From: Asanoa ferruginea
Lineage (GTDB): Bacteria > Actinomycetota > Actinomycetes > Mycobacteriales > Micromonosporaceae
Assembly (NCBI RefSeq): GCF_003387075.1
Contig: NZ_QUMQ01000001.1
Span: 8,122,001-8,186,000, forward strand
Direction of reading: 5' to 3'
Length of the DNA stretch: 64,000 nt
In this document: positions 16,699 through 24,449 of the stretch, piece by piece
How positions within the stretch are numbered: position 1 is the stretch's first letter
How the letters are laid out: each line of letters opens with the position of its first letter
Notes under the pieces: model-generated
The model's database searches: none
What the model saw: the letters and a program-made list of their open reading frames with translations, nothing else
Told to the model about the DNA's origin: nothing
Program-made: the position numbers and the translations under genes

Positions 16699-17829
16699 TC
16701 AGCCGGGCCAACCGCCGAGCCGGTCGCGCACGAGATCGGCGAGGTCGGCGACCTCCCGCCCGTCGGTGTCGACGCGGAGGTCGCCGATGTCGGCCCGGTC
16801 GAGTGCCGCGGCGACCTCGACGGCCTGGGCCGCACGCCGGTGCAACTCCTCCGGCGGTCGACCGCGCAACTCGTCGCCGGCGATCGCCGGCCCACCGCCC
16901 TGGCCGCGCAGTTCGACGCGCTCGGCGAGCGTGCCGGGCTCGGCGCGCAGCCGGCAGACGCTCCACCGGGCCGACGGAAGCGCGGCCCGGTAGCGGTCGA
17001 GGGCCTCCGCGTCGGCGACGCTGCCGGACAGGACCAGACATTGCGCGCCGGCGGCGTGGAATCCCGGCCACAACCGGGCGAGCAGCGGCGCCGTGAGCCG
17101 GTGCCGGTCGGTCGACGGCCGGCAGAAACCGATCTGCGCCAGGTCGACGTAGGCGGCCGGGATGCCGTCACCGACCACCCGCCGGAAGATCTCGTAGCCC
17201 ACGGTGGACTTGCCGACCGCGGGCGGACCGCAGACCAGCAGGACCGGGAACGCGGCGGGGCGGGGCACCGGCGGCGGTGTGGACGGTGGCGCGGGTAGCG
17301 CTGCCGGCGGCGCCACGGTGCCCGGCCAGCCGCTGTCCCGGATCCGCGCGACCAGCTTCGCGACCGCGGTTCCCGACGTGTCGACGACCAGGTCGGCGAA
17401 GTCGCTGCGATCGAGCGCGTCGGCGTTGCGGATCGCCTCCTCGGTCTGGTCGACGAACGATCCCCGGCGGGCGATCCGGCCGCGCAGTTCGTCATGGCCG
17501 ACCCGTAGCCGGCACACCGTCACGTCGCTGTCGGGCAGCAGTTCGGCGTGCCGGCGCACCTCCGCGGCATCGTCGACCAGGCCGCTGACCACCAGACACC
17601 GCGCACCCGCGGCCGCGAAGGCCGACCACGCCTCGCTCAGATTGCGCGCCCGCAACCGGTGGTTCCGCGGATCGTGCGGTGGCGCGGGGTAGCACAGACC
17701 GAGCTGGTCCAGGTCGACGAAGGCGATCGCGATGCCGGCCCTGCTCAGCTCCTCGAAGAGCGCGAAGCCGACCGTGGTCTTGCCGACCCCGGACGGTCCG
17801 CAGATCCACAGCACCGGGCGTCGCGTCAC
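16699..17829 (-). CDS. Duplicated P-loop kinase-like protein, two AAA/kinase domains
   Basis: A 376-residue protein that is an internal duplication. Walker A GPSGVGKT is at 11-18 and a second, GPPAVGKS, at 201-208, joined by a proline-rich linker (about 171-194). Parallel motifs follow in each half: FVDLDQLGLCYP and YVDLAQIGFCRP, GARCLVVSGLVDDA and GAQCLVLSGSVADA, then VCRLR, and a final ALDRxD...VDT. The layout resembles small-molecule or nucleotide kinases of the AAA_33 or chloramphenicol-phosphotransferase type, but the substrate is unknown. It lies 21 bp behind the JmjC oxygenase gene and is the last member of the repeat-peptide operon. Confidence 0.8.
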   Translation of the reverse strand: MTRRPVLWICGPSGVGKTTVGFALFEELSRAGIAIAFVDLDQLGLCYPAPPHDPRNHRLRARNLSEAWSAFAAAGARCLVVSGLVDDAAEVRRHAELLPDSDVTVCRLRVGHDELRGRIARRGSFVDQTEEAIRNADALDRSDFADLVVDTSGTAVAKLVARIRDSGWPGTVAPPAALPAPPSTPPPVPRPAAFPVLLVCGPPAVGKSTVGYEIFRRVVGDGIPAAYVDLAQIGFCRPSTDRHRLTAPLLARLWPGFHAAGAQCLVLSGSVADAEALDRYRAALPSARWSVCRLRAEPGTLAERVELRGQGGGPAIAGDELRGRPPEELHRRAAQAVEVAAALDRADIGDLRVDTDGREVADLADLVRDRLGGWPG

Positions 17830-17850
17830 CAGCCCAGGCTAGTAGGCCGG

Positions 17851-19122
17851 CTACGCAGGGACGGCGATCGCCTCGCGGAGCAGCCGGCGGGCCAGCACCA
17901 GGCGGTCCTCGTTTTCGTCGAGGCCGGGCAGGTCGCCGACCCGGGTGACGCCGCCGTCCAGGAAGGCGCGCAGGGCGAGCGCGCAGCCGGCCGGGAAGGT
18001 CACCGCGCGGTCGAACACCCGCAGCGTGATCCGGTCGTCGCCGTCGGGCTCCAGCCGCCAGCGCAGCCGTTCCCGGGGCACGATGCGGTCGTCGGGCGCG
18101 AGCGCGCGGATCGCCGCGGCCTGGGCCAGCGGGCGCAGCGCGGCCGGGCGGGCGGCCGGCCAGGCCCGGCGGCGCAGCCGCTCGGCGACCGCGGCCGGTG
18201 ACGCCGTGTCGAGCCAGTCGCGCAGGGCCTCGATCGTCTCGGTCAGCTCCGGCTCGAGCTGGTCGGGGTCGCTGACGTCGAGCGCGTAGGGCAGCGTGGC
18301 CCGCAGTCGCGGGTCGTTGGCCGCCTCGCCGAGCAGGGCCTCGACCAGGGCGTAGCGGGTCAGCGCGCGGATGCCGATGGTCAGGTGCAGGGAGGAGTCG
18401 TCCTGCGCGGCGGCGCTGTGCAGCCAGCCGCGCGGCAGGTAGAGCGCGTCGCCGGGCTCGAGCACCACGTCGAGCGCGGGTTCGCCGGCCGCGGTCGCGG
18501 TCACCTCGTCGGCCCGGCCGTTCCAGTTCTGCCGCTCCAGCGGGTCGTCGAGCACCGGCGGGTGGATCTTCCAGCGCTTGCGACCGTCGACCTGGAGCAC
18601 GAACACGTCGTGGGTGTCGTAGTGGGTGGCGAAGCCCTGGTTGCCCGGCGGGGTCAGGTAGGCGTTGATCTGGAGCGGCTGGCCGAGGGCGGCGCCGAGC
18701 TCGCCGGCGAACTCGATCAGCGGCGGCCAGGTCCGATGTAGACCCTGGAAGACCAGGGTCGCGCCGTCGGCGTACAACGTCAGGATCTTCTCGTCCAGGA
18801 CCTGGTCGTCGATCTCGGCGCCGGATCCGCCGCTTCCGGTGTAGCGGCCGGGCGGCACGAGCGCGCCGTCTTTGGCGACCCTGATGAACGGGGTACGCAG
18901 GCCCCGCCGGCTCAGCAGTTCGTCGGCGTCGTCCGGTGACAGCAGGTCGCGGAAGCCGTCGGCGCCCTCGAGTTCGCTCGCCAGGGAGAGCAGCGGCGCC
19001 CGGCCCCAGTAGGCGCCGGCGAACTTGGCCGGGTCGACGCTGACGCAACGGGACAGCGCCGGGCGGTGTGCACCGCCCGGCGCTCCGGTTGTCAGCCCGC
19101 GGTTCCCGTCAGGCGCTGCCAT
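17851..19122 (-). CDS. JmjC/cupin-4 2-oxoglutarate-dependent oxygenase (ROX family-like)
   Basis: A 423-residue Fe(II)/2-oxoglutarate oxygenase of the ROXA/MINA/NO66 type. The iron triad is visible: H167-Y-D169 in FATHYDTHD and H235 in LPRGWLHSA, with the family core LQVDGRKRWKIHPP. The C-terminal 150 residues fit the winged-helix part of such proteins. Known members hydroxylate arginine or histidine in ribosomal proteins. The usual homology begins at RCVSVDPAKFA; the only in-frame ATG just before it is at 19122, inside the end of the repeat-peptide gene (14-nt overlap through the stop codon), which would couple the two translationally. The N-terminal 25 residues are therefore uncertain. Confidence 0.85.
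   Translation of the reverse strand: MAAPDGNRGLTTGAPGGAHRPALSRCVSVDPAKFAGAYWGRAPLLSLASELEGADGFRDLLSPDDADELLSRRGLRTPFIRVAKDGALVPPGRYTGSGGSGAEIDDQVLDEKILTLYADGATLVFQGLHRTWPPLIEFAGELGAALGQPLQINAYLTPPGNQGFATHYDTHDVFVLQVDGRKRWKIHPPVLDDPLERQNWNGRADEVTATAAGEPALDVVLEPGDALYLPRGWLHSAAAQDDSSLHLTIGIRALTRYALVEALLGEAANDPRLRATLPYALDVSDPDQLEPELTETIEALRDWLDTASPAAVAERLRRRAWPAARPAALRPLAQAAAIRALAPDDRIVPRERLRWRLEPDGDDRITLRVFDRAVTFPAGCALALRAFLDGGVTRVGDLPGLDENEDRLVLARRLLREAIAVPA
19055..19084. promoter_or_regulatory. 30-bp GC hairpin at the peptide/oxygenase junction
   Basis: Arms AGCGCCGGGCGGTG (19055-19068) and CACCGCCCGGCGCT (19071-19084) are exact reverse complements, separated by two bases. It lies 25 bases beyond the peptide gene stop, inside the first codons of the oxygenase. 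It could attenuate transcription or block nucleases so that peptide message exceeds enzyme message, an arrangement common in precursor-peptide operons. No T-run follows, so a strict intrinsic terminator is not shown. Confidence 0.55.
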
Positions 19123-19411
19123 CGGCGCCGCCGTCGTGGGCGTTCGGGTTGGTGCCGCCGTCAGCGGGGCCTTCGGCGCTGCCGTCGGCGCCACCGTCGT
19201 GGCCCTGTGGGTTGGTGCCGCCGTCGGCGACCCCTTCGGCACCGCCGTCGGCGCCACCGTCGTGGCCGGACGGGTTGGTGCCGCCATCCGCCGGGCCCTC
19301 CGCGCTGCCGTCGGCACCGCCGTCATGGCGTCCTGGCATCGCCCCGCCGTCGGCCGGGCCTTCCGCGCTACCGGATCCAGTCGTGGCCATGTCGTCGTCG
19401 TCGAGTGTCAT
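19109..19411 (-). CDS. Repetitive acidic small protein, candidate modified peptide
   Basis: A 100-residue protein with short leader MTLDDDDMATTGSG followed by four imperfect 21-residue (63-bp) repeats. Each repeat contains AEGPADGG or AEGVADGG, then TNP or AMP, and closes with one histidine before DGGADG. There are four histidines, no cysteine, and almost no hydrophobic residues, so it is predicted to be disordered and soluble. The ATG at 19411 follows GAGGGGGC, a good ribosome site. The overlapping JmjC oxygenase gene and the kinase gene downstream make it a plausible substrate of post-translational hydroxylation. I recall similar unassigned proteins in Micromonosporaceae but cannot confirm a family. 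Confidence 0.75.
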   Translation of the reverse strand: MTLDDDDMATTGSGSAEGPADGGAMPGRHDGGADGSAEGPADGGTNPSGHDGGADGGAEGVADGGTNPQGHDGGADGSAEGPADGGTNPNAHDGGADGSA

Positions 19412-19563
19412 CGAGTAAGCCCCCTCGCGCTTGCGGCGCCCCGGGTACGGGGGCGCTCCAGACGCCCCTGTACCCGGCCAGCGATCACCTGTAACCGGCG
19501 ACCGCCCTCAGAATGACCCGCGGCGCCCGGGCTGCGGGGACGAATGCGGGGTATGGAGGACCC

Positions 19564-20304
19564 GTGATTCTCGTCGGCACGTCCGGGTGGCAGTACCGGG
19601 ACTGGCGCGGCCCGTTCTACCCCGAGAAGCTGCCTCAGCGGGCCTGGCTGGAGCACTACGCCGGGCAATTCGCCACGGTGGAGGTCAACAACGCCTTCTA
19701 CCGGCTGCCGGAGCGCGACACGTTCGCCCAGTGGCGGTCCCGCACGCCCGGCGACTTCGTCGTGGCCGTCAAGATGAGCCGCTACCTCACCCACATCAGG
19801 CGCCTCAACGACCCCGCGGAGCCCGTGCGCCGTTTCCTGGACCACGCGGCCGGGCTGGGCGATCGGCTGGGGCCAGTGTTGATCCAACTGCCGCCGAACC
19901 TGAAGGCCGCGCCATCCTCCCTCGATGCCGTGCTGGCCTGCTTCCCGAGGGAGGTCCGCGTCGCGGTCGAGCCGCGGCATCAGAGCTGGTGGACCGACGA
20001 GGTGCGCACGGTTCTTGAGAAACATCGCGCGGCGCTGGCCTGGGCCGATCGGCTGGGCCGGCCGATGACACCGCTGTGGCGCACTACCGACTGGGGTTAC
20101 CTGCGGTTTCACGAAGGAAGGGCGACACCCCGGCCGCGGTACGGGCGAACCGCGCTGCGCACCTGGGCGGGGCGGCTGAAGGACGCGTTCGCCGACGCGT
20201 ACGTCTACTTCAACAACGACCACGGTGGGGCGGCCGTCGTCGACGCGGAGGCGTTCGCGCGCCAGGTGTCGGCGGTCGGGCTGTCCCCGTCGCGTACGCC
20301 ATGA
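19564..20304 (+). CDS. DUF72 family protein
   Basis: A 246-residue DUF72 protein (TIM-barrel-like, function unknown). It opens ILVGTSGWQYRDWRGPFYP and carries EVNNAFYRLP, FVVAVKMSRYLTH, VLIQLPPNLK and AVEPRHQSWW, all typical of the family, and ends with YVYFNNDHGG. I start at GTG 19564 because GGAGG sits at 19555-19559. Its stop overlaps the surE start by 4 bp, so both are co-translated. A second DUF72 gene of a different branch lies at 24838-25704. Confidence 0.93.
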   Translation: MILVGTSGWQYRDWRGPFYPEKLPQRAWLEHYAGQFATVEVNNAFYRLPERDTFAQWRSRTPGDFVVAVKMSRYLTHIRRLNDPAEPVRRFLDHAAGLGDRLGPVLIQLPPNLKAAPSSLDAVLACFPREVRVAVEPRHQSWWTDEVRTVLEKHRAALAWADRLGRPMTPLWRTTDWGYLRFHEGRATPRPRYGRTALRTWAGRLKDAFADAYVYFNNDHGGAAVVDAEAFARQVSAVGLSPSRTP

Positions 20305-21098
20305 GGGCCCTGGTCACCAACGACGACGGCATCGACGCCGTCGGCATCCGGGTGCTCGCGGCGGCACTGGCCGACCGCGGCTGCGACCTGGTCGTCGCCG
20401 CGCCCCGGGCCGACTCCAGCGGGACCAGCGCCGCGCTGCGGGCCACCGAGGACGACGGCCGGGTGCTGATCGAACGGCACGACCTCGACGGCAGCACCGG
20501 GTATGCGATCGCCGGCTCGCCCGCCTACATCACGCTGCTCGGCCTGCACGGCGCCTTCGGTCCCCCGCCCGACCTGGTCTTCTCGGGCATCAACCGGGGC
20601 GCGAACGCGGGCCGCGCGGTGCTGCACTCGGGCACGGTCGGCGCCGCGCTGACCGCGTCGGCCGCCGGCTGCCGGGCGATGGCGGTCTCGCTCGACATCC
20701 TCTCCGCCTCCAACGCGACCACGGCCAGCGGCGGCGGCGTGGTGACGCTGTCGCCGGCGGACGAGGCGGCCCGCAACTGGGCTTCCGCCGCGGCGACGGC
20801 CGTCGACCTGGTCGACGCGCTGCTGGCCGCGCCGGCCGGCGTGGTGCTCAACGTCAACGCACCGGACCTGCCCGCCGACCAGCTGCGCGGGGTACGCCGG
20901 GCCACGCTCGCCGCGTTCGGCCAGGTGGTGATGACGGTGGTGGAGTCCGGCGAGGGCTATGTGCGCACGGCGTTGCGCCAGTCCGATCAGGACCTGGTGC
21001 CCGGCACCGACCTCGCGCTGCTGGCCCAGGGCTATGCGGCGGTGACCCCGTTGCGCGCACTCGGCGAGGCCACCGACGTGCGACTGCCCGGGCTCTGA
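20301..21098 (+). CDS. surE: 5'/3'-nucleotidase SurE
   Basis: A 265-residue SurE-family phosphatase that removes phosphate from nucleoside monophosphates, and in some bacteria from polyphosphate. The metal-binding start MRALVTNDDGIDAVGI (D8, D9), the serine/asparagine loop DLVFSGINRGANAGR, and LHSGTVGAALTA are intact. It starts at ATG 20301 within ATGA shared with the DUF72 stop. Its length is in the normal family range. It converges on the leftward paralogous pair at 21102-22091. Confidence 0.93.
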   Translation: MRALVTNDDGIDAVGIRVLAAALADRGCDLVVAAPRADSSGTSAALRATEDDGRVLIERHDLDGSTGYAIAGSPAYITLLGLHGAFGPPPDLVFSGINRGANAGRAVLHSGTVGAALTASAAGCRAMAVSLDILSASNATTASGGGVVTLSPADEAARNWASAAATAVDLVDALLAAPAGVVLNVNAPDLPADQLRGVRRATLAAFGQVVMTVVESGEGYVRTALRQSDQDLVPGTDLALLAQGYAAVTPLRALGEATDVRLPGL

Positions 21099-21101
21099 TG
21101 G

Positions 21102-21581
21102 TCACGCCCACCGTTGCCAGAACCCGGTCCCCCGGAACGTCACCTGTGCGTCGCGCCCGGCGATGACCACTGCCAGCAGGAAGACCTGCACCAGCTCCGG
21201 CGCGCCGGGGAGTTCGAGCTCGACGGCACGCTCCGCGCCCCCGGTCCGGTAGACCCGGCCGAGCGGCGGATCCCCGGAGTCGAGTCGGTCGCGCGCGGCG
21301 ACGATGAAGGTGCGCCGCAGGTGGTAGGTCTGCCCGGCCGAGGTGATGCTCCACCATTCGTCGCGGCCCCGTTCGGCCACGCCGAGCGCGCCGCCCGTCT
21401 CGTCGTGCAGCACGAGCCGGGTGTCCCAGATGGCGCCGGGGATCGAGTAGCGCCGGCCTTCGAGCGTGAACGACGCGGGCTGGCCGTCGCGGAGCACGGC
21501 GTCGAGCGTGGTGACCCGCCGGCCGTCACGGATCACCGCGTAGCGGTTGGTCCACCTGCTGACTTCGCGTGCGACCAGCAC
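21102..21581 (-). CDS. Conserved hypothetical protein, LURP-one-like beta fold (paralogue 1)
   Basis: A 159-residue protein with a run of beta-strand-like segments (RWTNRYAVIRDG, SFTLEGRRYSIPG, WDTRLVLHDETGG, WSITSAGQTYHLRR) and a hydrophobic end VQVFLLAVVIAGRDAQ. The same pattern recurs in its neighbour at 21591-22091, so they are tandem paralogues. The strand pattern recalls the LURP-one/Tubby-like fold, but I cannot assign a function. It lies in a leftward run with the DinB-like gene. Confidence 0.75.
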   Translation of the reverse strand: MLVAREVSRWTNRYAVIRDGRRVTTLDAVLRDGQPASFTLEGRRYSIPGAIWDTRLVLHDETGGALGVAERGRDEWWSITSAGQTYHLRRTFIVAARDRLDSGDPPLGRVYRTGGAERAVELELPGAPELVQVFLLAVVIAGRDAQVTFRGTGFWQRWA

Positions 21582-21590
21582 GCCATCAGG

Positions 21591-22091
21591 CTAGCCCCGC
21601 GCGGCCGGCCGGGCATAGACGCCGCTCAGCTCGACGTGGCGGCGGCCCGCTCGGCGTCCCACATCGCGATGACGACGGCGAGCACGAACACCTGGACCGG
21701 GGGCCGGGACGCCGGGCAGGTCGGCGTCGACGTCGCGGCGCCAGGCGCTGCGCCGGGCCACCGAGCCGACCGGGCGGTCGTCGACGTAGAGCTCCTGCCG
21801 GCTGCTGTTCCACCATGAGGTGCGCTGGAACCGGTAGGTCTGGCCGGCGGACGTGACTGTCCAACGCCGACGCCCGACCCGCTCAGCCGCAGCGAGTTCG
21901 CCGCCCAGCTGGTCGACCAGCGTCGAGCGGGTGCCCCAGAAGTTGCCGCGCACCTCGTAGGGCCGGCTGTCGAGGGTGAAGGTGCCGCCGTGCTTCCAGA
22001 ACGACTGGTCCCAGGTGGTCAGCGGCCGGCCGTCGACGGCGATCTCGTAGCGGTTGCGCCACACGCTGGTGGGCCGCGCGGTCAGCATCAC
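21591..22091 (-). CDS. Paralogue 2 of the LURP-one-like pair, C-terminus frameshifted
   Basis: A 166-residue frame whose first 120 residues align with paralogue 1 (VWRNRYEIAVDG, TFTLDSRPYEVRG, TVTSAGQTYRFQR). The end of the present frame is arginine-rich and unlike the family. In another frame the sequence reads VFVLAVVIAMWDAERAAATSS and stops at 21626-21628, matching VFLLAVVIAGRDAQ of paralogue 1. Removing one of the two C bases at 21697-21698 restores that ending. This is either a recent real frameshift or a sequencing error. The start overlaps the DinB-like gene stop by 4 bp. Confidence 0.75.
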   Translation of the reverse strand: MMLTARPTSVWRNRYEIAVDGRPLTTWDQSFWKHGGTFTLDSRPYEVRGNFWGTRSTLVDQLGGELAAAERVGRRRWTVTSAGQTYRFQRTSWWNSSRQELYVDDRPVGSVARRSAWRRDVDADLPGVPAPGPGVRARRRHRDVGRRAGRRHVELSGVYARPAARG

Positions 22092-22729
22092 CCCACGCTA
22101 AGCCGCATGGCCGCCGGGCGCCCGTCCCAGCGCCACGAGTCGCGCTTCGGGTGGCCGGGCAGCATGCCGCGGCCGGTCGCCCAGAGCAGCCGCTCCCACG
22201 GGTCGGGGTGCTCGGGCAGGTCGGGGAAGAGCCGGTCGATCACCCGCTGGCACAGGTCGGCCGGCGGCTGGAAGGTGACGCCCAGCGTGCCCGCCACGTC
22301 GAAGCCGTGCACCAGGGTCTCCACGACCCCCATGGCCGCGAACCCCTCCGGGTCGCTGATGCCGTAGCCGTGGTGGGACAGCCGGTCGGCGGGCGCCGCG
22401 GCGACCACGCCGGCGAGCATCGCGCCGCAGCCCTCCAGCACCCGGAGCAGGCCGAGCGTGCCGGAGTCGCGCTCGACGAAGATCGTGAGGGCCGGACCGC
22501 CTTCGCGCAGGTATTTCCAGCCGGCCGGCATGTGGGTGTCCTGCGGCGGATCGGACGGCGCGATCTGCAGGGCGTAGGCGAACAGGTCGTCGGCCGTGTG
22601 CTCGATCGTCTCCCAGCACGTCCAGGTCAGCGTGCCGGCCGGCACGTCCCAGGCGTCGTCGGGCACGTCGCGCAGGGTGGTGCGGAGCAGGGCGACCGCG
22701 GTCGTCACATCAGCGGGGGTAACCGTCAC
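22088..22729 (-). CDS. DinB/maleylpyruvate-isomerase-fold protein
   Basis: A 213-residue protein with the N-terminal helical pattern of DinB-like, often mycothiol-dependent, proteins: TTAVALLRTTLRDVPDDAW followed by CWETIEHTADDLFAYA. The metal-binding histidines would be H48-type in IEHTADD and later VVETLVHGFDVAGTLG, which is the conserved EhxVHgxDia segment of the family. Actinobacterial members often detoxify electrophiles using mycothiol, but the substrate here is unknown. The ATGA overlap with the following gene suggests joint translation. Confidence 0.8.
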   Translation of the reverse strand: MTVTPADVTTAVALLRTTLRDVPDDAWDVPAGTLTWTCWETIEHTADDLFAYALQIAPSDPPQDTHMPAGWKYLREGGPALTIFVERDSGTLGLLRVLEGCGAMLAGVVAAAPADRLSHHGYGISDPEGFAAMGVVETLVHGFDVAGTLGVTFQPPADLCQRVIDRLFPDLPEHPDPWERLLWATGRGMLPGHPKRDSWRWDGRPAAMRLSVG

Positions 22730-22750
22730 GCGCGGAACCGTAACAAAACC

Positions 22751-23668
22751 TCACGTCAGGAGCGCGGCGATTATCACCAGCGCGGGGACGGCCGCGAGGG
22801 TGGACAGCACGATCGCGTCGCGGGCCAGGGCGGTGGCGCGGTCGTAGCGGGTCGCGTACACGAAGAGGTTCTGCGCACTCGGCAAAGCGGAGAGCACCAC
22901 GGCGGCGAGCAGCGCGTGGCCGTCGAGGCGGAAGGCGAAGTGGCCGATCGCCCAGGCGACGGCGGGTTGCACGGCGACCTTGAGCGCGACGGCGAGGTAG
23001 CGCTGCCCCGCCTCGGGACCGGCGGCCAGCGGGCGGCTGCCGCGCAGCGCGAGCCCGAGGGCGATCAGCGCCAATGGCACGGCGGCGCCGCCGACCAACT
23101 CGAACGGGCGGAGCACCTCGGCCGGCGGGTGCCAGCCCACGGCGGCCACCACCAGACCGCAGAGGCAGGCGACGCTGATCGGGTTGCGCAACGGTGCCGA
23201 CAACAGCCGCAACGCCTTCGGCCGATTTCCGGCCGCGGTCACGTCGAGCACGGCCAGGCCGGTCGGGGTCGCGATCAGAAGCTGGAAGAGCAGCACGGGT
23301 ACGACCAGCGAGGCGTCACCGAGGACGTAGGCGGCGATCGGCAGGCCGAGGTTGCCGGCGTTGACGTAGGAGGCGCAGAGCGCGCCGATGGTCACCTCGG
23401 AGGCGGGGTGACGTCTGATGGTGAGCGCCACGTAGAGGGCGGCGACCACGACCGTGCTGAGCACGAACACCGCGAGCGCCGGCGTGAACACCTTGTCGAG
23501 GCTCGAGGTGGCCAGGGTGGAGAACAGCAGCGCCGGTGCGGCAAGGTAGAAGACCAGGCGGGCGAGCAGCGCGGTGGCGTCCTGGCCCAGGACGCCGAAC
23601 CGGCCCGCCAGGTAGCCGGCCAGGGTCACCAGCCAGATCCCGGCGAACCCGGTGAGGACCGCCCGCAT
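22751..23668 (-). CDS. AEC-family (auxin efflux carrier-like) permease
   Basis: A 305-residue integral membrane protein with about ten hydrophobic segments in the 5+5 arrangement of AEC transporters. The signature SYVNAGNLGLPIAAYVLGD (the conserved N-x-G-x-x-G-L-P region) and the late LPSAQNLFVYATRY are present. Bacterial relatives transport dicarboxylates such as malate. I start at ATG 23668 with CAGG nine bases upstream; ATGs at 23677 and 23698 are alternatives. The opposite-strand kinase-like gene begins within 40 bp, so they are divergent. Confidence 0.88.
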   Translation of the reverse strand: MRAVLTGFAGIWLVTLAGYLAGRFGVLGQDATALLARLVFYLAAPALLFSTLATSSLDKVFTPALAVFVLSTVVVAALYVALTIRRHPASEVTIGALCASYVNAGNLGLPIAAYVLGDASLVVPVLLFQLLIATPTGLAVLDVTAAGNRPKALRLLSAPLRNPISVACLCGLVVAAVGWHPPAEVLRPFELVGGAAVPLALIALGLALRGSRPLAAGPEAGQRYLAVALKVAVQPAVAWAIGHFAFRLDGHALLAAVVLSALPSAQNLFVYATRYDRATALARDAIVLSTLAAVPALVIIAALLT

Positions 23669-23704
23669 GCCGGCCATCCTGCCGTGTCGAGAGATCATGG
23701 GCGG

Positions 23705-24382
23705 GTGCGTGTGCGGCCGATCACTCCGGAACTGTTCGTCGACGATCTCGCCGACCGGATCGCGGCGGCGCCGTCGGACGGCCGGCTGCGGGTGGCGCTC
23801 GACGGTCCGCCGCCGGCCGGCGCGACGCCGCTGAGCCGGGATCCGGTGGCCGACAGTCCGCTGGCCGGACCCGATCCGCTCGCCGCCGCGCTGGTCGAGG
23901 CGCTGCGGTTGCGCGGGCGGCCGGCGCACGCCGTACCCGCGAATGGTTTTCTGCGGTCTGCCTCTCTTCGGTTCGAGCAGGGCAGGACCAATCCGGACGC
24001 GTTCTACACCGACTGGCTCGACGAGTCGGGGCTGCGCCGGGAGGTGCTCGATCCGGCCGGGCCGGACGGCAGCGGCGAGATCCTGCCGTCGCTGTGGGAC
24101 CCGGCCACCGACCGGGCCAGCCGCGCCGGCTACCTCCCCCTCGAACCGGCGGCGGTCGTGCTGGTCACCGGCGGTTTCCTGCTCGGCGGCGGGCTGCCCT
24201 TCGACGTCACCGTCCACCTGGTGGTGTCGCCCGCCGCGCTGGCCCGCCGCACGCCGCCGGACTGGGCCTGGACGCTGCCCGCGTGGGACCGCTACGTCGG
24301 CGAGGTCGACCCGGCCGGCTGGGCCGACGTGGTGGTGCGCACTGATGACCCACGTCACCCGGCATTGGTGAAACGGGAGTGA
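23705..24382 (+). CDS. Uridine/nucleoside-kinase-like protein lacking the Walker A lysine
   Basis: A 225-residue protein with the layout of actinobacterial uridine-kinase-like NTPases: LADRIAAA...RLRVALDGP, LVEALRLRGRPAHAV, NPDAFYTDWLDESGLRREVLDP, the Walker-B-like AAVVLVTGGFLLGGGLPFD, and a final WADVVVRTDDPRHPAL. At the place of the phosphate loop it has GPPPAGATPLS rather than GxxxxGK(S/T), so the catalytic lysine is missing. It may be a non-catalytic homologue. Start is GTG 23705 or GTG 23711. Confidence 0.75.
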   Translation: MRVRPITPELFVDDLADRIAAAPSDGRLRVALDGPPPAGATPLSRDPVADSPLAGPDPLAAALVEALRLRGRPAHAVPANGFLRSASLRFEQGRTNPDAFYTDWLDESGLRREVLDPAGPDGSGEILPSLWDPATDRASRAGYLPLEPAAVVLVTGGFLLGGGLPFDVTVHLVVSPAALARRTPPDWAWTLPAWDRYVGEVDPAGWADVVVRTDDPRHPALVKRE

Positions 24383-24449
24383 AGGGTTTGACTTAGGTGG
24401 TCGCGGGGTAACAGCCCGCATCCGCGACACAACCCGGAAGGCGGCCGCC

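Noticed and set aside
19109-19411. Lanthipeptide or other Cys/Ser-crosslinked precursor
   Set aside because: The peptide has no cysteine and very few Ser/Thr, and no LanM, LanB or ATP-grasp enzyme is nearby.
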